Source: Pseudonocardia sp. C8 (GTDB taxonomy: Bacteria > Actinomycetota > Actinomycetes > Mycobacteriales > Pseudonocardiaceae). Taken from it: 64,000 nucleotides of DNA. The position numbers were made by a program, and so were the translations under genes. The DNA is taken from NCBI RefSeq assembly GCF_014267175.1, contig NZ_JACMTR010000002.1, positions 3,683,501-3,747,500 on the forward strand, read 5' to 3'. The notes under the pieces were generated by a model, which worked only from the letters and a program-made list of their open reading frames with translations, was not told the DNA's origin and did no database searches. Shown in pieces: positions 17,368 to 25,969 of this stretch. Every line of letters starts with the position of its first letter. Positions within the stretch are counted from its first letter, which is position 1.

Positions 17368-18789
17368 GTGTTCAGCAACGCCGAAGAGGTACTCAAGTAC
17401 ATCTCGGACGAGAAGGTCGAGTACGTCGACATCAGGTTCTGCGACCTGCCCGGCGTCATGCAGCACCTCACCGTCCCCGCCAAGACGGCCGGCGACCTCC
17501 TGGAGAACGGTGCCGCGTTCGACGGTTCGTCCGTCCGCGGGTTCCAGGCGATCAACGAGTCCGACATGGCGCTGTTCCCGGACCCCGCCACGGCCCGGGT
17601 GGACCCGTTCCGCAAGCACAAGACGCTGAACGTCAACTTCTTCGTGCACGACCCGGTCACCGGTGAGCCCTACTCCCGTGACCCGCGGAACGTCGCCCGC
17701 AAGGCCGAGGAGTACCTGGCCGCGTCCGGGATCGCCGACACCGCCTTCATGGCCCCGGAGGCGGAGTTCTACGTGTTCGACTCCATCCGGTTCGGCACCG
17801 ACCCGCACCAGGCCTACCACCACATCGACTCCTCCGAGGGCTGGTGGAACACCGGCCGCGAGGAGGCGGGCGGCAACCTCGGCTACAAGGTCAACTACAA
17901 GGGCGGCTACTTCCCCGTCCCGCCGGTCGACCACTACGCCGACCTGCGTGCCGACATCGTCAGCACGATGCAGGAGTCGGGCTTCGACGTGGAGCGCGAG
18001 CACCACGAGGTCGGCACCGCCGGTCAGGCCGAGATCAACTACAAGTTCAACACGCTGCTCCACGCGGCCGACGAGATGATGCTGTTCAAGTACCTCGTCA
18101 AGAACGTGGCGTGGCAGAACGGCAAGACCGCGACCTTCATGCCGAAGCCGCTGTTCGGCGACAACGGCTCCGGCATGCACGTCCACCAGTCGCTGTGGAA
18201 GGACGGCCAGCCCCTCTTCCACGACGAGTCCGGCTACGGCGGGCTGTCCGACACCGCGCGCCACTACATCGGCGGCCTGCTGCACCACGCGCCGTCGCTG
18301 CTGGCCTTCACCAACCCGACGGTGAACTCCTACCACCGCCTGGTCCCCGGCTTCGAGGCCCCGGTCAACCTGGTCTACTCGGCGCGCAACCGCTCGGCCT
18401 GCATCCGGATCCCGCTGTCCGGCGACAGCCCGAAGGCCAAGCGCATCGAGTTCCGTTGCCCGGACTCCTCGGGCAACCCGTACCTGGCGTTCTCGGCGAT
18501 GCTGATGGCCGGCCTGGACGGCATCAAGAACAAGATCGAGCCGCCGGCGCCGATCGACAAGGACCTCTACGAGCTCCCGCCGGAGGAGGCCAAGGACATC
18601 GCGCAGGTCCCGGGCAGCCTCGCCGCGGTCATCGACAAGCTCGAGCAGGACCACGACTACCTGCTCGACGGTGGCGTGTTCACCCCGGACCTGATCGAGA
18701 CCTGGATCGCCTACAAGCGGGAGAACGAGATCGACCCGCTGCGGCTGCGCCCGCACCCGTACGAGTTCGCCCTGTACTACGACGTGTGA
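17368..18789 (+). CDS. glnA1: Glutamine synthetase type I (adenylylated form)
   Basis: 473 aa. Makes glutamine from glutamate, ammonia and ATP as a dodecamer in the cytosol. Family signatures: FDGSSVRGF near residue 51, EAEFYVFD near 132, the ATP-binding [16 protein letters not shown] near 260 and the adenylylation site [10 protein letters not shown] with Tyr401. GlnE, which modifies that Tyr, is encoded 9 kb away on the other strand. The GTG at 17368 follows GAAGGAG by about 9 nt; a longer frame starting near 17296 would overlap the GlnR box and is rejected. Confidence 0.96.
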   Translation: MFSNAEEVLKYISDEKVEYVDIRFCDLPGVMQHLTVPAKTAGDLLENGAAFDGSSVRGFQAINESDMALFPDPATARVDPFRKHKTLNVNFFVHDPVTGEPYSRDPRNVARKAEEYLAASGIADTAFMAPEAEFYVFDSIRFGTDPHQAYHHIDSSEGWWNTGREEAGGNLGYKVNYKGGYFPVPPVDHYADLRADIVSTMQESGFDVEREHHEVGTAGQAEINYKFNTLLHAADEMMLFKYLVKNVAWQNGKTATFMPKPLFGDNGSGMHVHQSLWKDGQPLFHDESGYGGLSDTARHYIGGLLHHAPSLLAFTNPTVNSYHRLVPGFEAPVNLVYSARNRSACIRIPLSGDSPKAKRIEFRCPDSSGNPYLAFSAMLMAGLDGIKNKIEPPAPIDKDLYELPPEEAKDIAQVPGSLAAVIDKLEQDHDYLLDGGVFTPDLIETWIAYKRENEIDPLRLRPHPYEFALYYDV

Positions 18790-18865
18790 TCGAGGCGGCC
18801 GCCCGACGCGGGGATCCCCCGCCGGGCGGCCGTGACGGGCCGCCCTCAGGCCCTGACGACACCGG

Positions 18866-18903
18866 AGGCCCGGTGTTCCGTCCCCGGACGGAACACCGGG
18901 CCT
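18866..18903 (+). terminator. Strong hairpin terminator after glnA1
   Basis: Perfect 18-bp stem (AGGCCCGGTGTTCCGTCC and its complement) with a CC loop, 77 nt after the glnA1 stop. It separates glnA1 from the sucrose operon promoter. Confidence 0.85.
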
Positions 18904-18935
18904 TCGTCGTGCGCAGGGTCCGCGCACGACGTGAC

Positions 18936-18949
18936 CTAACTCGTATTAG
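18936..18949 (+). promoter_or_regulatory. LacI-type operator 1 of the sucrose operon
   Basis: CTAACTCGTATTAG, an inverted repeat with central CG, as is usual for LacI-family sites. It is flanked by a further C-G pair. The half-site matches operator 2 (CTAAyaC). It overlaps the likely -35 region. Confidence 0.6.
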
Positions 18950-18958
18950 GCAATCGAG

Positions 18959-18972
18959 CTTTCACGTGTTAG
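18959..18972 (+). promoter_or_regulatory. LacI-type operator 2 of the sucrose operon
   Basis: CTTTCACGTGTTAG with central CG; its right half is the complement of CTAACAC. The centres of operators 1 and 2 are 23 bp apart, about two helix turns. It overlaps a TAGCTT (18970-18975) that could be the -10 element. CscR, encoded at the end of the operon, is the obvious candidate to bind both. Confidence 0.6.
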
Positions 18973-19012
18973 CTTCTTTCGCGCAGCCCCTCCGACGACG
19001 CATGGAGCTCCG

Positions 19013-20419
19013 ATGACCGACCGCGACACCCCGCGCCACCACGTCCGTCCCGCCGCGGGGGGCTGGTGCAACGACCCGAACGGTCCGGTCCGGGCCGGGG
19101 GCCGCTACCACCTCTTCCAGCAGCACAACCCGGGCTCGACCACGTGGGGCGACATCCACTGGTCGCACGCCTCGAGCGCCGACCTGGTGACGTGGACCGA
19201 CCACGGCATCGCGCTGGCGCCGACCCCGGGCGGGCGGGACGGGCTCGGGGCGTGGTCGGGCTGCGCGGTCGTCGAGGACGGGGTGCCGACCGCCGTCTAC
19301 ACCGGCATGGACCGCACCGACGGCATCGGCTCGGTGATGCTCGCCCGCAGCGCCGACGACGCCCTGTCGACCTTCGAGGCCGACCCCGTCCCGGTCGTCG
19401 ACGGGCCGCCGCCGGGCACCGACCTGCTGGCGTTCCGCGACCCGTACCTGGTCGAGGCGCACGGAGCGCGGTGGGGCCTCATCGGCGCCGGGCACGCCGG
19501 TGGCGGACGGCCCGACGTGCTCGTCTACCGCGTCGACCGCCTCGACGAGTGGCACTACGCCGGCTCGCTGCTCGACGCCGGCGACCCGGTCGCCGCGCGC
19601 CTGGCCGGCCCGGCCGACGCCTGGGAGTGCCCGGCCCTGCTGCCGGCCGGTGACGGCCGGTGGGTGCTCGTGCTGTCGCTGTGGGTCGACGACATCACCT
19701 ACACCACCGTCGCCCTCACCGGCACGCTCGACCACGGCGAGGGCCTGCGCTTCCGCCCGGACGGCGGCGGTGGCCTGCTCGACCACGGCCGCGACCACTA
19801 CGCCGCGACCGCACTCGTCGAGCGGGACCGCACCCTGGTGTGGGGCTGGAGCTGGGAGTCCCGCTCCCCCGCCGCGTCGGCCGACGCCGGCTGGGCGGGC
19901 TGCGCGACCTTCCCGCGGGAGGTGGGCACGCACGACGACGGCGGGCTGCGGATCGTCCCGGCGCGCGAGCTGGTCGCCCTGCGCGGAGCCCCGCTGGACC
20001 CCGGCACCGAGCTCCCCCCGGCCTACGAACTGGACCTGCGCGCGACCACCGCCGTCCCGGAGACCCAGGTCGAGCTGTGGCTCGGCCCGTCGGTCGTCGT
20101 GCGCGCGACGCCGTCACGGGGGCTCGTCGAGCTGGACCGCTCCGCCGTACCGGCCGAGTCGTCCCACCCGGTGCCCCGGCCCGGATCGGTGACGGCGGCG
20201 GTGCCGGCCGGCACCGCGGTCCAGCTCCGCGTCCTGGTCGACGGCCCGGTCCTCGAGATCTACGTGAACGACCGGGCCGTGCTCACCGAGAAGGTGTACC
20301 CCGCGCCGGAGGGCACCGCGGAGGTGTCCGTGCCGCGCGGCGACGCCACGGTGGAGCTGCGCGGCTGGGCCCTCGACCCCGCCGTCGCCGGCACCGGCAC
20401 GACCGGTCCCACGCTCTGA
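19013..20419 (+). CDS. cscA: Glycoside hydrolase family 32 (sucrose hydrolase)
   Basis: 468 aa, no signal peptide, so cytosolic. Hydrolyses sucrose (or sucrose 6-phosphate or short fructans) to glucose and fructose. The three GH32 catalytic motifs are present: GWCNDPNG with nucleophile Asp21, FRDPYL near residue 142 (transition-state Asp) and WECPALLP near 204 with the acid/base Glu. The C-terminal beta-sandwich begins near 330. ATG at 19013 after GGAG. The next gene encodes a CscB-like sucrose symporter, which argues for free sucrose as the substrate. Confidence 0.9.
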   Translation: MTDRDTPRHHVRPAAGGWCNDPNGPVRAGGRYHLFQQHNPGSTTWGDIHWSHASSADLVTWTDHGIALAPTPGGRDGLGAWSGCAVVEDGVPTAVYTGMDRTDGIGSVMLARSADDALSTFEADPVPVVDGPPPGTDLLAFRDPYLVEAHGARWGLIGAGHAGGGRPDVLVYRVDRLDEWHYAGSLLDAGDPVAARLAGPADAWECPALLPAGDGRWVLVLSLWVDDITYTTVALTGTLDHGEGLRFRPDGGGGLLDHGRDHYAATALVERDRTLVWGWSWESRSPAASADAGWAGCATFPREVGTHDDGGLRIVPARELVALRGAPLDPGTELPPAYELDLRATTAVPETQVELWLGPSVVVRATPSRGLVELDRSAVPAESSHPVPRPGSVTAAVPAGTAVQLRVLVDGPVLEIYVNDRAVLTEKVYPAPEGTAEVSVPRGDATVELRGWALDPAVAGTGTTGPTL

Positions 20420-20535
20420 CCGGCCACGAACTCCCGGGCCCCGCGCCCGCACGCCCCGCGACCACCGGTCGCCGGGTCACCCCTCTCGTCCACAACTGAC
20501 CGTCACCGAAAGGAATGGTGTCCGGAGTGGCTTCA

Positions 20536-21822
20536 ATGGAGCGGACACTCAAGAACACGTCGTACCTGCAGAGTTCACTGACCCTGCTTCTGTTCTTCTC
20601 CTCGTGGGGCATCTGGTGGTCCTTCTTCCAGATCTGGCTCACCAGCGAGGAGTCCGGTCTGGGAATGACCGGCTCCGAGGTCGGAATCGTCTACGCGGCG
20701 AACGCGCTGGCCACGCTGCTCATCATGTTCGCCTACGGGGCGCTGCAGGACCGGCTCGGCATCAGGCGCCATCTCACCATCCTGGCGGCGGTCGCGATGA
20801 CGCTCGTCGGACCGTTCTTCATCTTCGTCTACGAGCCGTTGCTGTCGCACGCGTTCCTGCTCGGCGTGATCGTGGGAGCGCTGTTCCTCTCGCTGGGCTT
20901 CATGGCCGCGGCGGGACTGTTCGAGGCCGTTTCCGAGCGCCTGAGCCGGACCTACGGATTCGAGTACGGCCAGGCCCGCATGTGGGGCTCGTTCGGCTAC
21001 GCCGGCGCGACGCTGGCGGCCGGCTTCCTGTTCACCGTCGACCCGACCCTGAACTTCGCCCTCGGATCGGTATTCGGCCTCGTCTGCCTGCTGGTCCAGC
21101 TCTTCTGGAGGTCGCCGGCAGCGCCGGAGTCCGGCACCGGCGCGCACGGGGTACCGACCGTCCCGGGCATCCGCGAGATGCTGGGCCTGCTCAAGATGGG
21201 CCGGCTGTGGCTGATCATCGTCCTCGTCTTCTTCACCTGGACCTTCTACACCGTCTACGACCAGCAGATGTTCCCGGACTTCTACACGACCCTGTTCGCC
21301 GCCGAGGCGCGCGGCCAGGAGGTCTACGGCGTCCTCAACGGTGTGCAGGTGTTCGCCGAGGCCGCGATGCTGGGCGTCGTCCCGGTCGTGATGCGCAAGG
21401 TCGGCGTGCGGACCACCCTGCTGCTGGGGGTCGCGGTCATGTTCACCCGGATCCTGGGCAGCGCCGTGTTCTTCGACCCGGTGACGATCTCGGCCGTGAA
21501 GATGCTCCACGCGATCGAGGTCCCGCTGTTCATCCTGGGAATCTTCCGCTACTTCACGCTGCACTTCAATTCCGCCCTGTCGGCCACCGTGTACATGGTC
21601 GGCTTCCAGATCTCGGCCCAGATCGGCAACGTGGTGCTCTCCACGCCGCTCGGCGCGCTGCGCGACTCGATCGGTTACCAGCCCACGTTCTACGTCATTT
21701 CCGCCGTCGTGGCCTGCGCCGCGGTCTACGCGTTCTTCATCCTGCAGAAGGACGACCAGGACGTGCACGGCGACCCGTTCGTCCGTGATTCCGGACGAAC
21801 GAAACCGGCCACATCGGCGTAG
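20536..21822 (+). CDS. cscB: Sucrose:H+ symporter, oligosaccharide:H+ symporter family (MFS)
   Basis: 428 aa with 12 predicted membrane helices. It closely follows E. coli CscB/LacY as I recall them: GPFFIFVYEPLL near residue 98, EYGQARMWGSFGYAGA near 142 with the LacY Glu/Arg residues, and FYTVYDQQMFPDFY near 239. This family takes up disaccharides with a proton. The start is uncertain: ATG 20536 has GGAG 8 nt upstream; an upstream in-frame ATG at 20515 directly abuts AAAGGA. It lies between cscA and cscR in the same direction, so import, hydrolysis and control form one operon. No fructokinase gene is present. Confidence 0.92.
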   Translation: MERTLKNTSYLQSSLTLLLFFSSWGIWWSFFQIWLTSEESGLGMTGSEVGIVYAANALATLLIMFAYGALQDRLGIRRHLTILAAVAMTLVGPFFIFVYEPLLSHAFLLGVIVGALFLSLGFMAAAGLFEAVSERLSRTYGFEYGQARMWGSFGYAGATLAAGFLFTVDPTLNFALGSVFGLVCLLVQLFWRSPAAPESGTGAHGVPTVPGIREMLGLLKMGRLWLIIVLVFFTWTFYTVYDQQMFPDFYTTLFAAEARGQEVYGVLNGVQVFAEAAMLGVVPVVMRKVGVRTTLLLGVAVMFTRILGSAVFFDPVTISAVKMLHAIEVPLFILGIFRYFTLHFNSALSATVYMVGFQISAQIGNVVLSTPLGALRDSIGYQPTFYVISAVVACAAVYAFFILQKDDQDVHGDPFVRDSGRTKPATSA

Positions 21823-21894
21823 CGCGTCCGGCGGGCGGGCCGCACAGTGGTCACGGAGTATCGTGCGGCGACGGCAACCGGGAGAGGGTGGGGT

Positions 21895-22923
21895 GTGGGC
21901 ACGCGTCGATCGGGGCGGCCGACGTCGAAGGACGTCGCGAAGCTTGCCGGGGTCTCGCACACCGCGGTCAGCTTCGTGCTCAACGGCCGGGCCGAGGGCA
22001 ACATCGCGCCCGCCACCCAGGAACGCATCCGGGCCGCGGTCGAGGAACTGGGCTACCGCCCGGACACCCTCGCCCGCGGGTTGCGCCGGCGCCGCACCGC
22101 CATGCTCGGCCTGGTCACCGATCACATCGCCTCGTCCCCGTTCGCCGGTGAGCTGCTGACCGGCGCGATGGACACGGCGTGGGCCGCCGAGCACCTGGTG
22201 CTCACCGTCGACTCCGCGGGTGACCCGGAGAAGGAGGCGGCGGCCGTCGACGGGCTGCTCGACCGCCGGGTCGACGGGATCGTCTACGCCGCGATGTCGC
22301 CGTACCGGGCCGTGCTCCCGGCGGGCCTGCGGTCCACGCCGACGGTGCTCGCCAACTGCCTGCCCGCGCACGGCGACCGGGCCGCCGTCGTCCCGGACGA
22401 CCGGGCGGGCGGGGCCGCCGCGACCCGGGCGTTGCTGGAGGCCGGGCACCGGCGGATCGCCGTGGTCGGCGGGATCGACGACATCGCCACCGCCGAGCGG
22501 CTGGCCGGTCACCGCGACGCGCTCGCCGCGGCCGGTGTGGCCGAGGGTCCGGTCCGGCCCGGAGGCGGTGACCTCTCCGACGGCTACGCCCTCGCGCGGA
22601 CGCTCCTCGACGGCCCGGACCGGCCGACCGGGATCACCTGCTACAACGACCGGGTGGCGACCGGTGTGCTGCTCGCCGCCGCCCGGCTGGGGATCCGCGT
22701 TCCCGACGAGCTGTCCGTGGTCGGCTACGACGACCAGCAGATCCTCGCCGCGCACACGACCCCGCCGCTCACCACGGTGGCGCTGCCGCACCGGGCGATG
22801 GGTGAGACGGCGGTCCGGCTGCTGCTGGACGCGCTCGCGGCCGGGACGGCGCCGGAACCGCAGCTGCTGCGGCTGCCCTGCACGCTGGTCGAGCGGGACT
22901 CGGTGGCCCCTCCCCCGGGCTGA
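21895..22923 (+). CDS. cscR: LacI-family transcriptional regulator of the sucrose operon
   Basis: 342 aa. N-terminal LacI helix-turn-helix and hinge: TSKDVAKLAGVSHTAVSFVL near residue 10, then YRPDTLARGLRRRR. The remainder is a periplasmic-binding-protein-like sugar domain ending with VVGYDDQQILA and LTTVALPH, typical for the family. The GTG at 21895 follows GGAGAG by 8 nt. The two matching LacI-type operators before cscA are its likely targets, with sucrose or a product as inducer (inference). Confidence 0.85.
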   Translation: MGTRRSGRPTSKDVAKLAGVSHTAVSFVLNGRAEGNIAPATQERIRAAVEELGYRPDTLARGLRRRRTAMLGLVTDHIASSPFAGELLTGAMDTAWAAEHLVLTVDSAGDPEKEAAAVDGLLDRRVDGIVYAAMSPYRAVLPAGLRSTPTVLANCLPAHGDRAAVVPDDRAGGAAATRALLEAGHRRIAVVGGIDDIATAERLAGHRDALAAAGVAEGPVRPGGGDLSDGYALARTLLDGPDRPTGITCYNDRVATGVLLAAARLGIRVPDELSVVGYDDQQILAAHTTPPLTTVALPHRAMGETAVRLLLDALAAGTAPEPQLLRLPCTLVERDSVAPPPG

Positions 22924-22941
22924 TCCCGGCCGCCGGCGTCC

Positions 22942-23772
22942 TCAGTCGAACAGGTCCGGGTCGGTGCGTACGACCTCGTCCCACAACGGCTGGAACGAGA
23001 ACCAACCGGCGTGCGGGTTCCCGGTCGCCGCGCGGGTGTACCGCGCGTTGTCGGGGTCGATGAGCACCGGCGTGCCCGCGGCCTCGGCGAGCAGCTGCGC
23101 CTGGCAGTTGCGTTCCGTGCTCACGAACCACCAGGCCGCCTCGGCGACGGTCGAGCCGACGGTGAACAGGCCGTGGTTGCGGTGGAACGCGGCCCGCTTG
23201 TCCCCGAGTCCCTCGGCCAGCAGGCGCCCGGCCTCCTCGTCGACGACCACGGCGCCGGCACCGTCGGTCACCACGGCGTGGTTCTCGTAGAGGGCACACG
23301 CGTCCTGGGTGATCGGGTCCAGCACCCGGCCGAGCGCGGACCACGCCTTGCTGTGCACCGCGTGCGCGTGGCACATCGCCACCACGTCGGGGCGGGCGGC
23401 GTGCACGGCCGAGTGCAGCACGAAGCCCGCACGGTTCACCGGACGGCCGCCCTGCACGACCGTGCCCTCGTGATCGACGAGGATCAGGTCCGACACCCTG
23501 ATGTGGCGGAACGACATGCCGAACGGGTTGACCCAGAACATGTCCGGCTCGCCGGGGTCGCGCACCGAGATGTGCCCGGCCACGCCCTCCCCGAACCCGA
23601 ACCGGCCGAAGATCCGGAACGCCCCCGCGAGCTGCTGCTTGCGGTGGGTGCGCTCCTCCTCGACGGTGTCGAACACCGGCGGCCGGGGCAGGGCGAGGCC
23701 GTCCTGCGTGGGCTCGAAGGCGTTCTCCGGGGACGCGGTGGACGGTCCGGGACGCTGTGTCGGCGCTGCCAT
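22942..23772 (-). CDS. Class II aldolase/adducin family protein
   Basis: 276 aa. Zn-binding aldolase fold: VLHSAVHAARPD near residue 142, MCHAHAVHSKAW near 157 with the HAH metal pair, and FHRNHGLFTVG near 223 with the third His. An early GHISVRDP matches the family's substrate loop. Members cleave or decarboxylate sugar phosphates, but many actinomycete homologues of this subtype have no known substrate. The ATG at 23772 is the natural start. It is convergent with cscR (18 nt between stops). A TetR-type site lies just upstream, matching one in front of the nearby TetR gene. Confidence 0.82.
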   Translation of the reverse strand: MAAPTQRPGPSTASPENAFEPTQDGLALPRPPVFDTVEEERTHRKQQLAGAFRIFGRFGFGEGVAGHISVRDPGEPDMFWVNPFGMSFRHIRVSDLILVDHEGTVVQGGRPVNRAGFVLHSAVHAARPDVVAMCHAHAVHSKAWSALGRVLDPITQDACALYENHAVVTDGAGAVVVDEEAGRLLAEGLGDKRAAFHRNHGLFTVGSTVAEAAWWFVSTERNCQAQLLAEAAGTPVLIDPDNARYTRAATGNPHAGWFSFQPLWDEVVRTDPDLFD

Positions 23773-23818
23773 CCCGCCACCGTCGTCGACGCCGTGCCGC
23801 CGGTCAACACCTTTACAA

Positions 23819-23830
23819 ACCGGTCGGTAT
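23819..23830. promoter_or_regulatory. Possible TetR-family operator before the aldolase gene
   Basis: ACCGGTCGGTAT, the complement of which (ATACCGACCGGT) is identical to the first 12 bases of the site at 24935. It lies 47 nt upstream of the aldolase start, next to a TTTACA that is unusually AT-rich for this window. Confidence 0.4.
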
Positions 23831-23843
23831 GTGATGGACGTGG

Positions 23844-24227
23844 TCAGTCGCCGACGTAGGAACGGTAGACGGCGGTGAGCGCCGTCTTCTGCTCGTCGGT
23901 CAGGCGCCCGTCGGCGCGGATGGCGGCGACGACGTCGGGCGGCGCCGACCCGTCTCGATCGGCCGGGGACGGCTCGGGATCCGCGCCGGTGCGGAGCCCG
24001 GCCTCGGCGAGCAGCCGGTCGGGCGGCAGGCCGAGCGCCTCCGCGATGGAGCGGAGCACCCGCACCGAGGGCTGGTGCAGCCCTCGTTCGATCTGGCTCA
24101 GGTAGGCGTTGGAGACCTGCGTCCGCGCCGCGAGGTCCCGCAACGACAGCTCGGCGAGCTTGCGCCGGGCACGCAGGTACTCCCCGAACGCCTGAGCGTG
24201 GGACTCCCACACGTGGTCACTCCGCAT
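23844..24227 (-). CDS. XRE-family HTH regulator
   Basis: 127 aa. The N-terminal 70 residues are a Cro/C1-type domain: FGEYLRARRKLAELSLRDLA, then RTQVSNAYLSQIERGLHQPS as recognition region, and LRSIAEALGLP. The C-terminal tail has DDVVAA-type and LTDEQKTALTAVYRSYV segments that resemble a short helical dimer tail. No ligand domain. A TAGACT element lies 9 nt before the ATG. It sits between the aldolase and TetR genes on the same strand. Its targets are unknown. Confidence 0.8.
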   Translation of the reverse strand: MRSDHVWESHAQAFGEYLRARRKLAELSLRDLAARTQVSNAYLSQIERGLHQPSVRVLRSIAEALGLPPDRLLAEAGLRTGADPEPSPADRDGSAPPDVVAAIRADGRLTDEQKTALTAVYRSYVGD

Positions 24228-24268
24228 GATGTGCCGAGTCTAGGCCGACCGGGCGACGGCGCCGCCGG

Positions 24269-24892
24269 TCAGCTCCCGGGGCGCAGGGCGGCGAGCAGCA
24301 TGTCGGCGAACTCGGCCCCGATCTCCCGCGGCTCCAGCCGGCCGTCGGGCCGGTACCAGAACGGTAGATGGTGCACGGCACCGAAGAAGTACTGCGTGGA
24401 GAGGTCGGCCGAGACCTCCCGGCGGAAGATGCCAGCCGCCTGGCCGTCCTCGATCAGCCCGCGGAACATCTCGTGGTAGCGGCGCCGGTCCCGGCGCAGG
24501 GCCCGCTGCTGCTCCTCCCCGAGGTGGTGCAGCGACCGGAAGAAGACGGTGCTCGGCGCCAGGTTCTCGATCGAGGTGGTCACCACGTCGGCGGCCGCGT
24601 CGTGCAGCCGCCGCTCGACCGCGTCGGGTTCGGAGACGACCTTCTCCAGCCGGGCCGTCTGCATCGCCAGCACCGGAGCGTAGATCGCGAAGAGGAGATC
24701 CTCCTTGGACGCGAAGTAGTGGTACATCGCGCCCTTGGTCACGCCGGCGGCCTCCACGACGTCCTGCACGGAGGTGGCGTCGAACCCGCGCTCGGCGAAC
24801 AGCTCGGTCGCCGCCCGCACCAGCCGCTCGGGAACGGTGAGCCCGTCGACCGACGAGCGTGGACGGCCCCGTCCCACCCGTTCTCGAGTCAC
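24269..24892 (-). CDS. TetR-family transcriptional regulator
   Basis: 207 aa. The N-terminal HTH reads LVRAATELFAERGFDATSVQ followed by VVEAAGVTKGAMYHYFASKEDLL, a strong TetR signature. The C-terminal domain (LSTQYFFGAVHHLPFWYRPDG) resembles TetR members linked to acyl-CoA or aromatic acid breakdown (KstR2/AcnR-like), but the ligand cannot be read from sequence. A palindrome CCGACCGGTCGG lies 43-58 nt before the start, consistent with self-control. The same half-site in front of the aldolase gene suggests a shared regulon. Confidence 0.85.
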   Translation of the reverse strand: MTRERVGRGRPRSSVDGLTVPERLVRAATELFAERGFDATSVQDVVEAAGVTKGAMYHYFASKEDLLFAIYAPVLAMQTARLEKVVSEPDAVERRLHDAAADVVTTSIENLAPSTVFFRSLHHLGEEQQRALRRDRRRYHEMFRGLIEDGQAAGIFRREVSADLSTQYFFGAVHHLPFWYRPDGRLEPREIGAEFADMLLAALRPGS

Positions 24893-24934
24893 TCGTCACC
24901 GTCCCGCATCCGTCCGCCGCAGCGTCGTCGCAGG

Positions 24935-24950
24935 ATACCGACCGGTCGGG
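24935..24950. promoter_or_regulatory. TetR-family operator upstream of the TetR gene
   Basis: ATACCGACCGGTCGGG contains the perfect 12-bp palindrome CCGACCGGTCGG. Sites of this form are common for TetR proteins in actinomycetes. Confidence 0.55.
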
Positions 24951-25026
24951 GTGCGCCGCCGGGACGAGCCGGGTCGCGCCGCACACCGCCTGCCCGACCG
25001 CCACGGCGGCCCGCCCGGACACACGA

Positions 25027-25056
25027 CGGCGCCGCCCAGAGATCCGGGCGGCGCCG
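25027..25056 (-). terminator. Hairpin terminator after the GlsB-like gene
   Basis: Perfect 11-bp stem (CGGCGCCGCCC with GGGCGGCGCCG) and an 8-nt loop, 14 nt after the minus-strand stop at 25071. Confidence 0.75.
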
Positions 25057-25070
25057 CAGGAGCCGTGGGG

Positions 25071-25337
25071 TCAGCGACCGACCCGCTTGCGTCCGGTCAC
25101 CTTGTTGTAGACCACCAGCACGACGATCGCACCGATGATCGAGCCGATCCAGCCCGAGGGCTGGAAACCCTGCCAGCCGGTGAAGATGCTGGCCACGAGG
25201 CCACCGAGGAACGAGCCCGCGATGCCGAGGACGATCGTCATGACGATTCCGATGTCGTCCTTGCCCGGAACCACGGCGCGGGCGATGAAGCCCGCGACGA
25301 GGCCCAACACGATCCAGCCCAGAATGGTCCACAGCAT
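25071..25337 (-). CDS. GlsB/YeaQ/YmgE-family small membrane protein
   Basis: 88 aa with three hydrophobic helices: ILGWIVLGLVAGFIARAVVP, IGIVMTIVLGIAGSFLGGLV and IGSIIGAIVVLVVYN. The Gly-rich pattern LGxxAGxxAR and PGKDDIG is typical of the transglycosylase-associated, stress-induced YeaQ/GlsB family. Role in the membrane is not established. A strong GGGAGGAAAG site lies 3-12 nt before the ATG. Confidence 0.88.
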   Translation of the reverse strand: MLWTILGWIVLGLVAGFIARAVVPGKDDIGIVMTIVLGIAGSFLGGLVASIFTGWQGFQPSGWIGSIIGAIVVLVVYNKVTGRKRVGR

Positions 25338-25969
25338 GGCTTTCCTCCCTTATCCCGGTTCGTCCCCCGACGGACCGTTGCGACCTGTTGGAGTCGATCT
25401 GCCATCGAGTGACCAGCAGGAGGTCGCTCGAAACGCCGCCGACGGTATCCCTCACAGGTCACGGCAGCATCGCGGACGCGCGGCCGTGCCCCGATCCGGT
25501 GTCTCCCCGACCCGGATCGGGGTCGTCCCCGATGGCGGCGCCCCACCACCTCCACCTGAGCGAGTCCGTCCGGAGCAGCGGTGTCGCCGGATCGGTTCAG
25601 CCCTTCTCGCGCCGCGGCGCGGTCCGCGCAGCCGTTGACACCGGCCGAACCGGCTGGTTGACTCGCCTTCACCGTGTTCCGCGTCACATCGAGTGAAGGT
25701 CGGACCGGCCCGCCACGAACCGTGACGTCCACCTGCGCACCACCGCAGATCACTGCCATGCCACACCCCGCACGCGCGAGACCGCCGCGTGCCCACGATC
25801 GTGCACGGCCCTTCCTCGGCGGCAGGGTCGTGTCCCCTCCGCGCCCCCGGGCTGCCTCGTCGCCCGGGGGTGCGGCTCGTACCGACAACGTCCCCTCCGC
25901 GACCGCGACATCGGGCTGCCTCGTCGCCCGCGGGTGCGGCTCGTCCCGACAACGTCCCCTCCGCGACGG
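25338..25969. other. 632-nt spacer without a credible gene
   Basis: No frame here has a good start, codon bias or recognisable product. It holds the GlsB gene leader, a TTGACA/TTGACT pair near 25635-25663 with no gene to drive, and the direct repeats at 25833-25968. Confidence 0.5.
25833..25968. repeat. Intergenic direct repeat of about 60 nt
   Basis: TCCCCTCCGCG occurs at 25833, 25891 and 25955. Between successive copies lies a conserved block that begins GGGCTGCCTCGTCGCCCG and ends GGTGCGGCTCGT plus CCGACAACG. Two full units (58 and 64 nt) and one partial unit abut the stop codon of the M50-like gene. Function unknown. Confidence 0.75.

Noticed and set aside
20575..22791. 738-codon minus-strand frame opposite cscB and cscR
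   Set aside because: It has no domain, an Asp/His/Arg/Gly-rich composition typical of antisense frames, and lies opposite two genes with clear homology.
25635..25663. Promoter-like TTGACA and TTGACT pair in the 25.3-26.0 kb spacer
   Set aside because: No -10 element at proper spacing and no gene downstream on that strand.
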